Assembly (NCBI RefSeq): GCF_005796105.1
Contig: NZ_VAUO01000019.1
Coordinates: 1-49,949, forward strand
Reading direction: 5' to 3'
Origin: Pseudomonas mosselii
Lineage (GTDB): Bacteria > Pseudomonadota > Gammaproteobacteria > Pseudomonadales > Pseudomonadaceae
Length of the DNA: 49,949 bases
In this document: positions 26,300-34,901 of the stretch, piece after piece
Position numbering within the stretch: the first letter of the stretch is position 1
Layout of the letters: each line of letters starts with the position of its first letter
Notes under the pieces: model-generated
Databases searched by the model: none
What the model was told of the DNA's origin: nothing
Seen by the model: the letters and a program-made list of their open reading frames with translations, nothing else
Translations under genes and position numbers: made by a program

Positions 26300-27361
26300 C
26301 TACGAGCCCCTTCCATTCGACTTCATAGTCCTGATTTCAGATTTTGCGAAGCGGTATTCCAAAAGGTATTCCATAGAAAAATAAAATCTTAATTTATCTT
26401 TTATTTTCAATAAGATAGGAATTCTTTTCAGATTACCCCGGCCCTCCCCAGCAAAATAATCACTATCCACCTGTTTCACCTCATAAACCTGCTTAACACT
26501 AACCCCCAAGTTGTGCTCAACCATCAACCGAGCCAGCTCCACCCCATCAATCAGCACCACCTTAATATCCAACCCCAACGCCGCCTCTCGCGCCCCCACA
26601 GAAAAATCCGAGGTCGTGATAAACACGCCCTTGCGCGCCCGCTGCCGGGTCAATGCACCGATAAACTTGTCGATCTCTGGCCGGTGCACCGTGTTGCTCC
26701 AGCGCTTGGCCTGCAGGTAAATCACATCCAACCCAAGCTTGTCCTCGTTGATAATCCCGTCGATGCCATCATCATTGGTCGCCTGGGTGGCCTTGCCCGC
26801 CTCTTTGCGCGAACCGCCGTAGCCCATGGCCAACATCAAGTCGACCACCAACTGTTCAAAGAAAATCGGACTGGCAGCCCTCACCTGTGCCAACAGGTCT
26901 TCAGCGAGTGACTGCATCAACGCTTGGTGAGCATCCGCCAGTTGCTCGTCAGGGGTCGCTTCGGTGCTTTCGATAACTGCACGGCCCATCACACCCTGCC
27001 CCTCGGTAACCTGGGGCCTGCTGGTATGAAAATCGGCGAACTCTGGAAACTGCTTGAGCCACGCCACGGTAATGCGTGCTGGGCCGTTGGCTAGCGCTTG
27101 GCGACCTCGGTCAGTGATCTGCACCATGCCCTTGCTCGGGATAGTCAACAACCCTGCTTTGTTGAGGTATGTCCTGGACCAACCCACACGGTTATTGATC
27201 ACCGTTTGATGCCCAGATGGCAGCTGCTCTTTGCGCTCCTCCTCGGTGAGTTGGAACACATCAGCGATGGCCTCACGCAGCGCGCTGAGCGGTATCGCGG
27301 CACCGTCGCGAACAACCTCCAGCACTGGGCGCATGACACTTTGAAAATCCGGGATCGACAT
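26300..27361 (-). CDS. mrr: Mrr-type methylation-dependent restriction endonuclease, altered C-terminus
   Basis: This 353-residue type IV restriction enzyme cuts DNA bearing foreign methylation. The N-terminal winged-helix region spans about 5-95 (Mrr_N; NRVGWSRTYLNKAGLL). The C-terminal Mrr_cat nuclease domain (about 165-290) shows FFEQLVVDLMLAMGYGG, then DDGIDGII and VIYLQAKRW, giving the D-x(n)-Q-x-K core. E. coli-type Mrr ends soon after the VDSDYF block, at about 305 residues. Here about 50 AT-richer, Lys/Arg-rich residues follow from about 300 on with no likeness to Mrr, suggesting that the island junction replaced the original 3' end. The nuclease core is intact, so the enzyme could still work. 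Confidence 0.88.
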   Translation of the reverse strand: MSIPDFQSVMRPVLEVVRDGAAIPLSALREAIADVFQLTEEERKEQLPSGHQTVINNRVGWSRTYLNKAGLLTIPSKGMVQITDRGRQALANGPARITVAWLKQFPEFADFHTSRPQVTEGQGVMGRAVIESTEATPDEQLADAHQALMQSLAEDLLAQVRAASPIFFEQLVVDLMLAMGYGGSRKEAGKATQATNDDGIDGIINEDKLGLDVIYLQAKRWSNTVHRPEIDKFIGALTRQRARKGVFITTSDFSVGAREAALGLDIKVVLIDGVELARLMVEHNLGVSVKQVYEVKQVDSDYFAGEGRGNLKRIPILLKIKDKLRFYFSMEYLLEYRFAKSEIRTMKSNGRGS

Positions 27362-27528
27362 CGTGCTTCCTCTTCAATTTGCGCGACACTGCCAGAAACG
27401 CTCCTCTGGCGCGCAGTCCAGGCAGCATGATGCCGCATCGATGGCTTCGCGCAAAATGCCCCCTCCCAAAACGCAAAGTGCCCGCTTCTCAGCAGGCACC
27501 TCCCTTCTCACCAAATCACACCCAACCC

Positions 27529-29934
27529 TTACCAGCTATAACTCACCTTAGCCGTAACCTCCCGCGCCGGGTTGTAGTAGTTCGCCGTCCCCGACCCCAC
27601 CACATGTTGCTCATTCAACAAGTTACTCACGTTGATCGCCAAGTCCGTCCCCTTGGCAATCTTGTAGTTGAACGCCGCATCAAACAGCGTGGTCCCATCC
27701 GTACGCTTGGTATTGGCGGCGTCCATGAAGTACGCCCCCACATACCGCGCACCCAGCCCGACGCTCACGTCGGTCCCCGGCACATCGTAATAGGTCCACA
27801 ACGACGCCGAATGCTTCGGCGCGGTGGTCAGCTCGTTGCCTTTGAGCGAGCTGCCGTCATACAGCGACCCGCGGATCACCTCGGAGTCCATGTACGAATA
27901 GCCGCCGACCAGGCTGAGCTGCGAGGTCAGTTGCGCCTTGGCCTCCAGGTCCAGGCCGCGTGCGCGCGACTCGCCCACGGTCTGCTGCTCGATGATGCCG
28001 CTCGGCAGTACCACGGCAATGCTCACGTTCTCCTGGGTCAGGTCGTATACCGAGGCCGAGAACATCGCGTCCATGCTCATCGGCGAGTACTTCACACCGA
28101 CTTCGTATTGCCGACCGGTCTGTGGGGTCACGCCCACTTGAGGCGGCGAAACGGACTCGACCATGCTCACGTAAGTGGACACTTCATCGTTGACGATGTA
28201 CGTCAGCGCACCGCGATAGGAGGTTTCGTTGAAGTGGTCGCGCTCATCGATCTGGGTCGGCGTGGAGAACAGGTTGTAGCCTTTGCTGGTCAGGTCCATC
28301 GCGTCCTTGCGCACGCCACCGGTGACGATGAAGCGGTCGTAGAACGACAGGTTCTGCTGCAAGAACACGGCCTTGGTCGAGACGTCGTTCTTGGTCGCGG
28401 TATAGGGCGTGAGGGTGGCGGGTACGCCGGTGAACACCGGGTTGGCGATGTCGATCGGCGACACGCTGTCGTACACCGAGGTTTCCTTGGTCGCGGAGTT
28501 GAGGTACTCCACGCCCACCAGGGTGCTGCTGTCGACGTGCTCGAACTGCGCGTCGTATTGCAGCATCAGGTTGCCGTTGAACTGGTTGGCGTCACTGTCG
28601 GTGCCCAGCAGGTAACGCGGGATGCTGCTGCCCACGCGCCCGGCGGAGTCGCTCAGGTAGACATAGCCGTAGTTGTCGGTCAGCTCGCTGTAGCGCAGGT
28701 TGCTGCGCAGCACGAAGCCGTTGTCGAAGTCGTGGGTGATGTTGCCGCTGAGGCTGGTGCGCTCAACGTCGTGGTAGTTGTAGCTGGGCTCGCCGTAGAA
28801 CTTGTCGCGGTCGTATTCCTTGTCCAGCGGGTAGCCGCCGCTGTTGGGCGAGCTGTTGGTCTTGAGGTAGTCGAGTACCACGGTGGCCGAGGTGTAGTCG
28901 GTTGGCGCCCAGGTCAGGCCGCCCATGATGAAGCGGTTGTCGTCCTGGGAGTGCTCGTACTCGCGGTCGCTGTTCTGCAGCTTGGCGGTCAGGCGGCCGG
29001 CGAGGGTCTTGTCATCGTTCAGCGCATCGCCCACGTCGATGCCGGTTTCGCGGTGGTTGTACGAGCCGTAGGTGACGTAGCCCTGGCCGAATTGCTCGAA
29101 GCGCGGCTGCTTGGTGACGAAGTTCACCGAGCCGCCTGGGTCGGCGGGGCCGAACAAGGTGGAGTTGGCGCCGCGCAGGATTTCGATGCGCTCGTAGGCG
29201 AACGGGTCTTCGCGCACACCGCGCATCGAACTCAGGGTCAGGCCGTCACGGTAAGTGGTGGCCTGGAAGCCGCGGATCTGGAAGTAGTCGTTGCGGTCGT
29301 CCGTGCCGTAGTAGTCGCTGACCACGCCTGGGGTGTACTGCAACGCTTCTTCGGTGGTGCTGACGCTGCGCTGCTCAAGCTCCTTGCGGGTCACCACCGA
29401 GACCGAGGCCGGGGTGTTGAGGATGCTGGTCGCGACCTTGCCACCGACCCACAGCTCCTTGGCCACCACCGAGTTGATGTCGTCGCCGGCATCGACCTTG
29501 ACCTTGGCGTTGATGATCACCGGGGCCAGGCGGTAGTCCTCGGTAGCGCCGATCTCGAGGGGGCCTTCAGGCTTTTTTCGCGGCACCAGCAGGTAGGCCT
29601 GCGGCGCCTGTTGCTCGGCTTGCAGGTCGCTGCCCTGCAACAGGGTCGAGAGGGCGCTCGCGGTATCGAAGGTGCCACTCACCCCGCGCGTGGTGCGGTT
29701 CGCCACGCTGGCCGCGTCGAACGACAAGCTGATGCCGGCCTCGCGCGCAAAGCGGTCGAGCGCCGGGCCCAGCGCGCCGGCAGGGATGTTCCACGACTGG
29801 GCCTGCTGGCGGTGTTCGGCGGACGTGGTTTGCGCCAGCGACGGTAGCGCATGGCTGGCGACGATCAGGCCCAAGGCGGCCGCCTGGATGGCACGGCTCA
29901 GGGGGTGGCGCTGTGGAACCGGGGACGAACTCAT
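27529..29934 (-). CDS. TonB-dependent siderophore receptor with STN domain
   Basis: This 801-residue outer-membrane receptor takes up a ferric siderophore using TonB energy. It has a signal peptide (about 1-35), a secretin/TonB short N-terminal STN domain (about 45-110, FDAASV...LLQGSDLQ), a plug (about 145-265), and a 22-strand barrel ending in the outer-membrane signature YSW. STN domains usually signal to an anti-sigma/sigma pair of the FecIR type, but none is adjacent here, so the partners are elsewhere or lost. The ferrichrome/pyoverdine-type receptor family is clear; the siderophore is unknown. GGAG lies 7 bases before its ATG. A possible Fur box lies upstream. Confidence 0.9.
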   Translation of the reverse strand: MSSSPVPQRHPLSRAIQAAALGLIVASHALPSLAQTTSAEHRQQAQSWNIPAGALGPALDRFAREAGISLSFDAASVANRTTRGVSGTFDTASALSTLLQGSDLQAEQQAPQAYLLVPRKKPEGPLEIGATEDYRLAPVIINAKVKVDAGDDINSVVAKELWVGGKVATSILNTPASVSVVTRKELEQRSVSTTEEALQYTPGVVSDYYGTDDRNDYFQIRGFQATTYRDGLTLSSMRGVREDPFAYERIEILRGANSTLFGPADPGGSVNFVTKQPRFEQFGQGYVTYGSYNHRETGIDVGDALNDDKTLAGRLTAKLQNSDREYEHSQDDNRFIMGGLTWAPTDYTSATVVLDYLKTNSSPNSGGYPLDKEYDRDKFYGEPSYNYHDVERTSLSGNITHDFDNGFVLRSNLRYSELTDNYGYVYLSDSAGRVGSSIPRYLLGTDSDANQFNGNLMLQYDAQFEHVDSSTLVGVEYLNSATKETSVYDSVSPIDIANPVFTGVPATLTPYTATKNDVSTKAVFLQQNLSFYDRFIVTGGVRKDAMDLTSKGYNLFSTPTQIDERDHFNETSYRGALTYIVNDEVSTYVSMVESVSPPQVGVTPQTGRQYEVGVKYSPMSMDAMFSASVYDLTQENVSIAVVLPSGIIEQQTVGESRARGLDLEAKAQLTSQLSLVGGYSYMDSEVIRGSLYDGSSLKGNELTTAPKHSASLWTYYDVPGTDVSVGLGARYVGAYFMDAANTKRTDGTTLFDAAFNYKIAKGTDLAINVSNLLNEQHVVGSGTANYYNPAREVTAKVSYSW

Positions 29935-29997
29935 TTTCTCGCTCCGTAATGGGATCGGCAGACTGGCCTGTATTCCGGCCTTTCCTAGATGCCGAAC

Positions 29998-30016
29998 GAG
30001 AATGAGAAATCACCTC
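29998..30016. promoter_or_regulatory. Possible Fur box of the siderophore receptor
   Basis: GAGAATGAGAAATCACCTC keeps the first half of the Fur consensus (GATAATGAGAATCATTATC) with one change, but the second half is weak. It sits about 65 bp upstream of the receptor start, where iron repression would be expected. Confidence 0.4.
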
Positions 30017-30148
30017 ATTTATTTTTATTGATGTGTCGCCGCTGCGTTACGAGGGTCGTGCAGGAGCGGCCTTTTCCGGCTGGTCCGGCGCTCCGGCAAG
30101 GCCGCTCACATTTCGCACTAGCCTGTAAATGTTGGCTTGCGCGGTCGT

Positions 30149-30396
30149 GTAGGAGATCACCCAGCCCTTTGGGCTGCGCTGTCGCGCAGAGAACTGATTT
30201 CGCAAGCGCTCGCGTACCCTGTGGGAGCGGCGGTTCGGCGCCCCGACTTGCCCGCGAAGCAGGCGACTCGGTGTATGGCACCGGCTTCGCCGGTGTTCGC
30301 GGGCAAGCCCGCTCCCACAGGTCCCTGCTAAATCAACAAGTTATGTGTAGTTCTATGAGAGCGGCCTTGCGCCGCGATGGGCTGCAAAGCAGCCCT
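30149..30396 (+). repeat. Long REP-containing repeat, copy 1
   Basis: This is one of three nearly identical long copies (others at 36856-37106, and inverted at 40959-41212). It begins GTAGGAGATCACCCAGCCC and includes a REP palindrome (CCCGCGAAGC ... GCGGGCAAGCCCGCTCCCAC) and the shared tail TAAATCAACAAGTTATGTG. It is non-coding and fills much of the gap between the receptor and the hydrolase. Confidence 0.85.
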
Positions 30397-30486
30397 AACC
30401 AAGCGCGGTATTTCATGCTGGCCAGAGCCCTGGGCGGGTAAGCTGACGTTCACCTGCCCACCAGGGCGCCGGGGAGAAACGCTCGC

Positions 30487-31452
30487 ATGTCACGCCTGTG
30501 GATAACCCTCTGCGTGTGCCTGCTCGCCAGCAGCGCCCACGCCGCCCCGCACATCCTGCACCTTGGGCAAGGCCGAGGTTACGACCTGCTCGCCTACGCC
30601 AACCTCGCCCAGCCACAGGCCACGCGCGCGGTGATCATCGTGCATGGCGTGCGGCGCAATGCCGAGGATTACTACCGCAGCGGCGAAGTGCTGCTGCACA
30701 ACGCCGGCCTGGAGCGCTCGACCACCCTGCTGCTGGCCCCCAACTTCCTCACCACCCAAGACCCCCTCGCCCGCGACAGCATGCCGTTGTGGCCCAAGGA
30801 TGGCTGGATGCAGGGCAGCGAATCGAGCGCTGGCCAGCGCGGCATTGCCGCCTTCAGCGTGCTGGACGACCTGTTGGCTTACCTGGCCGACCGGCAGCGC
30901 TACCCGCACTTGAAGGAAATCGTGCTGATTGGCCATTCGGCCGGCGCCCAGCTGATGCAGCGCTATGCGCTGCTGGGTACGGGCGATCAACGCCTGCAAG
31001 CCTTGGGTATCAAGGTGCGCTATGGGGTTTCAAGTCCATCGTCGTACCTGTACCTGGACCCTCACCGGCCCCAGGGCGATGGCTTCACCGACAACGGCCT
31101 GTGTGCCGACTACAACCGCTATCGCTATGGCCTTGAACAGCCACCGGCCTATCTCACGCGGCAGCGGCTCGATGCGCGCCAACTGCTCCAACGCTACGCC
31201 GCGCGTGACGTGACCTACCTGGTCGGCGCCCGCGACACCCACGCCGACAGCAAGGTCATGGACCATCGCTGCGGCGCGCAAGTCCAGGGGCGCAATCGGG
31301 TCGAGCGCCAGCTTGGCTATATGCGCTACGAGGCTTTCCTGTCACAAGCCTGGGGCGTGGCCATTGCCCATCGTCAATTCCTGGTGCCGGGTGTGGGACA
31401 CAGTGCTGCGCAATTGTTCGCAGCGCCAGCGGTTGCCCATCAGCTGTTCTGA
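30487..31452 (+). CDS. Exported alpha/beta hydrolase
   Basis: This 321-residue predicted periplasmic or secreted alpha/beta-hydrolase has a signal peptide (1-20, ending AHA). The nucleophile elbow is GHSAG near residue 146, the acid is probably Asp in GARDTHAD near 254, and the catalytic His is in PGVGHSA near 310. VIIVHGVRRNAEDY near 52 gives the oxyanion loop. The substrate is unknown; esterase or peptidase-type activity would fit. It stands alone on the plus strand between the receptor and the permease. Confidence 0.75.
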   Translation: MSRLWITLCVCLLASSAHAAPHILHLGQGRGYDLLAYANLAQPQATRAVIIVHGVRRNAEDYYRSGEVLLHNAGLERSTTLLLAPNFLTTQDPLARDSMPLWPKDGWMQGSESSAGQRGIAAFSVLDDLLAYLADRQRYPHLKEIVLIGHSAGAQLMQRYALLGTGDQRLQALGIKVRYGVSSPSSYLYLDPHRPQGDGFTDNGLCADYNRYRYGLEQPPAYLTRQRLDARQLLQRYAARDVTYLVGARDTHADSKVMDHRCGAQVQGRNRVERQLGYMRYEAFLSQAWGVAIAHRQFLVPGVGHSAAQLFAAPAVAHQLF

Positions 31453-31471
31453 GGCCATTGCGCACGTAACG

Positions 31472-31497
31472 AAAAAGGGGCACCTCGCGGCGCCCCT
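31472..31497 (-). terminator. Terminator of the amino-acid permease
   Basis: On the minus strand GGGGCGCC, loop, GGTGCCCC is followed by TTTTTCG. It lies 22 bp past the permease stop and also separates it from the convergent hydrolase gene. Confidence 0.8.
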
Positions 31498-31518
31498 CCC
31501 TCCCGTCACACCATTCGC

Positions 31519-32910
31519 TCAGCCCACCGAGCTGGCCGCCACCGCGCGCTTGTGTCCACGCGTGGTCACGATCCCCAGGAACGAAATCACGATTGCCAGG
31601 CTCAGCGTTGCACTGACCTCGGCGCGGTGCTCCTCGGTGAACATCATGACCGCCAACGCCGCGCTGATGAACAGGATCACCGCCCAGGTCAGGTACGGGA
31701 ACAGCCACATGCGGAACTTCAGGTTGGCGTTTTCACGCTCCAGCCGAGCGCGCATGCGCAATTGCGAAATGGCGATCACCAGGTACACCAGCAGCGCGAT
31801 GGCGCCGGAACTGGCCAACAGGAACTCGAACACGCCCTTGGGCGCGAAGTAGTTGAGGATGGCGATGGCCGCACCGATCAGCGTGCTGCCGAACACTGCC
31901 GCACGCGGTACGCCGACCTTGGAGGTGTGCTTGAGCAGCGCCGGCGCATCGCCGCGCTTGGCCAGCGAGTACATCATCCGCGAGGCGATGTAGATCGAGG
32001 AGTTCATGCAGCTGGTCACCGCGATCAGCACCACGAAGTCGACCATCAGCGCAGCATTCGGGATGTTCATGATCTCCAGCGCACGCTGGTACGAGCCCAC
32101 GACGGCCAGTTGCGGATCGTTCCACGGCACCACCGAGATGATCACGAAGATCGACAGGATGTAGAAGGTGCTGATGCGCCAGATCACCGAGCGGGTGGCC
32201 TTAGCGATGTTGCGCGCCGGGTCGCTGGATTCGGACGCGGCAATGGTCACCGCTTCGGTACCGATGAAGCTGAACATCACGGTGATGAACGCCCCCACCA
32301 CCGCCGACCAGCCCTTGGGCACGAAACCGCCGTGCTCAGCCATCAAGGTACTCAGGCCGCTGACCTCGCGCTGGGGCAACCAGCCCATCAGCGCCGCGAA
32401 GCCCAGGCCGATGAAGCCAAGGATCGCCGTCACCTTGAGAATCGCGAACCAGAACTCGAACTCACCGTACTTGGCCACGCTGAACAAGTTGGTGCAGGCC
32501 AGCAGCAGCACCGAGGCCAGGGCGAAGATCCAGCTGTCCACCTGGGGGAACCAGGCGTTGAGCACGTGCCCTGCGGCCAATGCTTCGATCGGGATCACCA
32601 ATACCCAGAACCACCAGTACAGCCAGCCAATGGTGTAGCCGGCCCAGCGGCCAATCGCCTGGTCGGCGTAGGTGGAGAAGGAGCCGGTGTCCGGGTGCGC
32701 CACGGCCATTTCGCCGAGCATGCGCATGACCAGCACCACCAGTGTGCCGGCCACGAAATAGGAGAGGATGGTAGCGGGGCCGGCCGCCGCGATGGCGTGC
32801 CCGGAGCCCACGAAAAGTCCGGCGCCGATGATCCCGGCGATGGACAGCATCGTTACGTGACGTGGCTTGAAACCTTGTGCAAGGTTGCCATCAGTTCCCA
32901 CGGTGTTCAT
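31519..32910 (-). CDS. gabP: APC-family amino-acid permease (GABA permease-like)
   Basis: This 463-residue inner-membrane transporter has 12 predicted helices. The APC signature is complete: GIIGAGLFVGSGHAIAAAGP in helix 1, then the GEMAVAHPDTGSFSTYAD block and SFIGTEAVTIAASES near 225. Length and sequence fit proton-coupled GabP-type permeases taking up 4-aminobutyrate, though related carriers for aromatic or other amino acids look similar. No gabD/gabT genes are adjacent, so substrate is inferred from family only. Confidence 0.8.
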   Translation of the reverse strand: MNTVGTDGNLAQGFKPRHVTMLSIAGIIGAGLFVGSGHAIAAAGPATILSYFVAGTLVVLVMRMLGEMAVAHPDTGSFSTYADQAIGRWAGYTIGWLYWWFWVLVIPIEALAAGHVLNAWFPQVDSWIFALASVLLLACTNLFSVAKYGEFEFWFAILKVTAILGFIGLGFAALMGWLPQREVSGLSTLMAEHGGFVPKGWSAVVGAFITVMFSFIGTEAVTIAASESSDPARNIAKATRSVIWRISTFYILSIFVIISVVPWNDPQLAVVGSYQRALEIMNIPNAALMVDFVVLIAVTSCMNSSIYIASRMMYSLAKRGDAPALLKHTSKVGVPRAAVFGSTLIGAAIAILNYFAPKGVFEFLLASSGAIALLVYLVIAISQLRMRARLERENANLKFRMWLFPYLTWAVILFISAALAVMMFTEEHRAEVSATLSLAIVISFLGIVTTRGHKRAVAASSVG

Positions 32911-33237
32911 TGATGTTGTTCTCTTTTTGCTGACACAAGGATTGGGCAGAAGGCGTAGGCGAAGCAGTATCTCCTTGAAATGAAACAGAATGATACGTCG
33001 CTCACGCTCTGTTGTTGACCTTGTTCACGCTTTCACAGAGCAACGCACCGGCAAGTTCGGCGTTCATTCAAACAGCGCCGGGCCCGGTGAAATTATTCGA
33101 GAACGCCTCGAAGGTGCGCGATCACGACAACGCATGCCGCTTCACGCCAGATGTCGTGAATGGCATGCCGGATCACGCCAGCCTTCCATTCGAGGGTTTT
33201 GTTTTGCCTTGGAATATGCTCTGCCAGTGCCGGAGCA
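32911..33237. other. Intergenic gap upstream of the permease
   Basis: No gene is seen. The stretch next to 32910 must hold the permease promoter. Beyond it lies non-coding sequence leading into the REP pair at 33238. Confidence 0.4.
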
Positions 33238-33319
33238 TTCGCGGGTAAACCCGCTCCCACAGGTACTACGCAGTGCTCGAAATCTACGCGAGCCCTGTGG
33301 GAGCGGGTTTACCCGCGAA
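33238..33319. repeat. Inverted REP pair (BIME-like)
   Basis: Two 26-bp arms (33238-33263 and 33294-33319), reading TTCGCGGGTAAACCCGCTCC and its reverse, are exact inverted copies with 30 bp between. Each arm is itself a REP hairpin. Confidence 0.85.
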
Positions 33320-33368
33320 CGGGCCGGCACTGCCCCCCCAAAAAACCCGCGTCGTTTCGCCCGCCCAC

Positions 33369-33393
33369 AAAAAAGCCCCGGTCTCCCGGGGCT
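33369..33393 (-). terminator. Terminator of the gudP-like gene
   Basis: On the minus strand AGCCCCGG, loop GAGA, CCGGGGCT is followed by TTTTTT, starting 17 bp past the transporter stop. Confidence 0.85.
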
Positions 33394-33410
33394 CTGCTGC
33401 CGGCGTCTGC

Positions 33411-34754
33411 CTACGCCTGCCCAGTACGCTCGAAGCGCCGGGCCAGCAGCAGGTAAGCGAAGATCCCCAGCACGCCATGGGCGGCCACGAACCAAAGTGC
33501 GTTGTGGAACGAGCCGGTGCTGGCCACCACGTAGCCGATTACCAGTGGGGTGACGATGCCGGCGATATTGCCGATCCCGTTGAATACGCCGCCGCACAGG
33601 CCGACCATTTTCTTCGGTGCCACATCCGACAGCACTGCCCAGCCCACCGCTGCCAGGCCCTTGCCGAAGAAGGCCAAGGTCATCAGCGCGATCACTGCGG
33701 CATTGCCGTCCACGTAGTTGGCCAGCACCAGGCTGGTGGACAGCCCCATGCCAATCACGAACGGCGTCTTGCGTGCTTTGGACGGGTGCACGCCACGGCG
33801 GATCAGGCAGTCGGAAACGAAGCCGCCGAGGATGCCGCCGGTAAAGCCGCAGATCGCCGGCAGCGCGGCAACCCAGCCCGCCTCCATGATGCTCATGCCG
33901 CGGCCCTTGATCAGGTAGATCGGGAACCAGGTGATGAAGAAGTACGTCAGCGCGGTGATGCAGTACTGGCCCAGGTACACAGCCCACAGGTTGCGGCTGG
34001 TGAACAGTTGCGCAAGCTCGGCGCGGGTGGGTTTGCTCTTGGCGGTCTTGCGTTCTTTCTCAAGGTCCACCAACGCGCCGCCTTCACGCATGTAGTCGAA
34101 CTCTTCGCGACTCAGCCCCCGTGCGCTGTGCGGCTCGTGGTAAAGACGGAACCACAGCACCGCCAGCAACAGGCCGAGCACGCCCATCCAGATGAACACC
34201 TGCTCCCAGCTCAAGGTATGGGTCATCCACGCCATCAACGGCGCGAACACCACCACCGCCATGTACTGCGCCGAGTTGAACAGTGCCGAGGCAGTGCCGC
34301 GCTCGCGGGTCGGGAACCAGCAACTGACGATGCGCGAGTTGGCCGGGAATGCCGGCGACTCCACCAGGCCGAGCATAAAGCGCATCGAGAACAGCGCCAC
34401 CGCTGCCGATACGCCGGCCAGGCCCATCCAGCCTACGGTGCCTTGCAGCAGGGTGAACACCGACCAGAGGATCAGGCTATAGCCATACACCCGGCGCGCC
34501 CCGAAGCGGTCGAGTAGCCAGCCGCCGGGCACTTGGCCCAAGGCGTAGGCCCAGGCGAACGCGGAGAAAATCATACCGAGCATCACCGGGTCCAAGCCCA
34601 GGTCGCTCAGCACCTGGGTGCCGGTGATCGACAGGGTGGCGCGGTCGGCATAGTTGATGACGGTGATGACGAAGATCAGCGCCAGAACTACAAAGCGATG
34701 GCGACCGATCCTGGCCACAGCCTGGGTGGCGGCGACGGCGGATTTGCTGTGCAT
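33411..34754 (-). CDS. gudP: MFS sugar-acid transporter, GudP-like (glucarate/galactarate)
   Basis: This 447-residue major-facilitator protein of the anion:cation symporter family closely follows E. coli GudP: NYADRATLSITGTQVLSDLGL in helix 1, FSAFAWAYALGQVPGGWLLD, and FMLGLVESPAFPANSRIV through SCWFPTRERGTASALFNSAQY. It is expected to import D-glucarate or galactarate with protons. GAGGG lies 7 bases before its ATG. The neighbours fit: a sugar-acid-type dehydrogenase upstream on the same strand and gudD 2.4 kb further on. Related carriers for other hexonates share these motifs, so substrate is probable, not certain. Confidence 0.75.
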   Translation of the reverse strand: MHSKSAVAATQAVARIGRHRFVVLALIFVITVINYADRATLSITGTQVLSDLGLDPVMLGMIFSAFAWAYALGQVPGGWLLDRFGARRVYGYSLILWSVFTLLQGTVGWMGLAGVSAAVALFSMRFMLGLVESPAFPANSRIVSCWFPTRERGTASALFNSAQYMAVVVFAPLMAWMTHTLSWEQVFIWMGVLGLLLAVLWFRLYHEPHSARGLSREEFDYMREGGALVDLEKERKTAKSKPTRAELAQLFTSRNLWAVYLGQYCITALTYFFITWFPIYLIKGRGMSIMEAGWVAALPAICGFTGGILGGFVSDCLIRRGVHPSKARKTPFVIGMGLSTSLVLANYVDGNAAVIALMTLAFFGKGLAAVGWAVLSDVAPKKMVGLCGGVFNGIGNIAGIVTPLVIGYVVASTGSFHNALWFVAAHGVLGIFAYLLLARRFERTGQA

Positions 34755-34901
34755 ATGGACCCTCTTGCTTCTCGATGGAAGCGATTGTTCTTGTGGAAAG
34801 AAGGTGTGGCCCCTTGGGGCCTTTTATTGCCTGTACCGGCCTATTCGCGGGTAAACCCGCTCCCACGCTCAAAAGGTCTGTGCAGTACCCGCGAAAGAGC
34901 C

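Noticed and set aside
27379..29847. An 822-codon open frame on the plus strand antisense to the siderophore receptor
   Set aside because: GC-rich codon-position shadow of the real minus-strand gene; its translation is rich in Val, Gly, His and Arg with no domain.
33238..33319. Possible CRISPR-like repeat
   Set aside because: A single inverted REP pair, not spaced direct repeats; no cas genes nearby.
31552..34517. Long plus-strand frames opposite the permease and the gudP-like gene
   Set aside because: His/Gln/Arg-rich composition typical of antisense shadows in high-GC DNA; the minus-strand genes have full family motifs.
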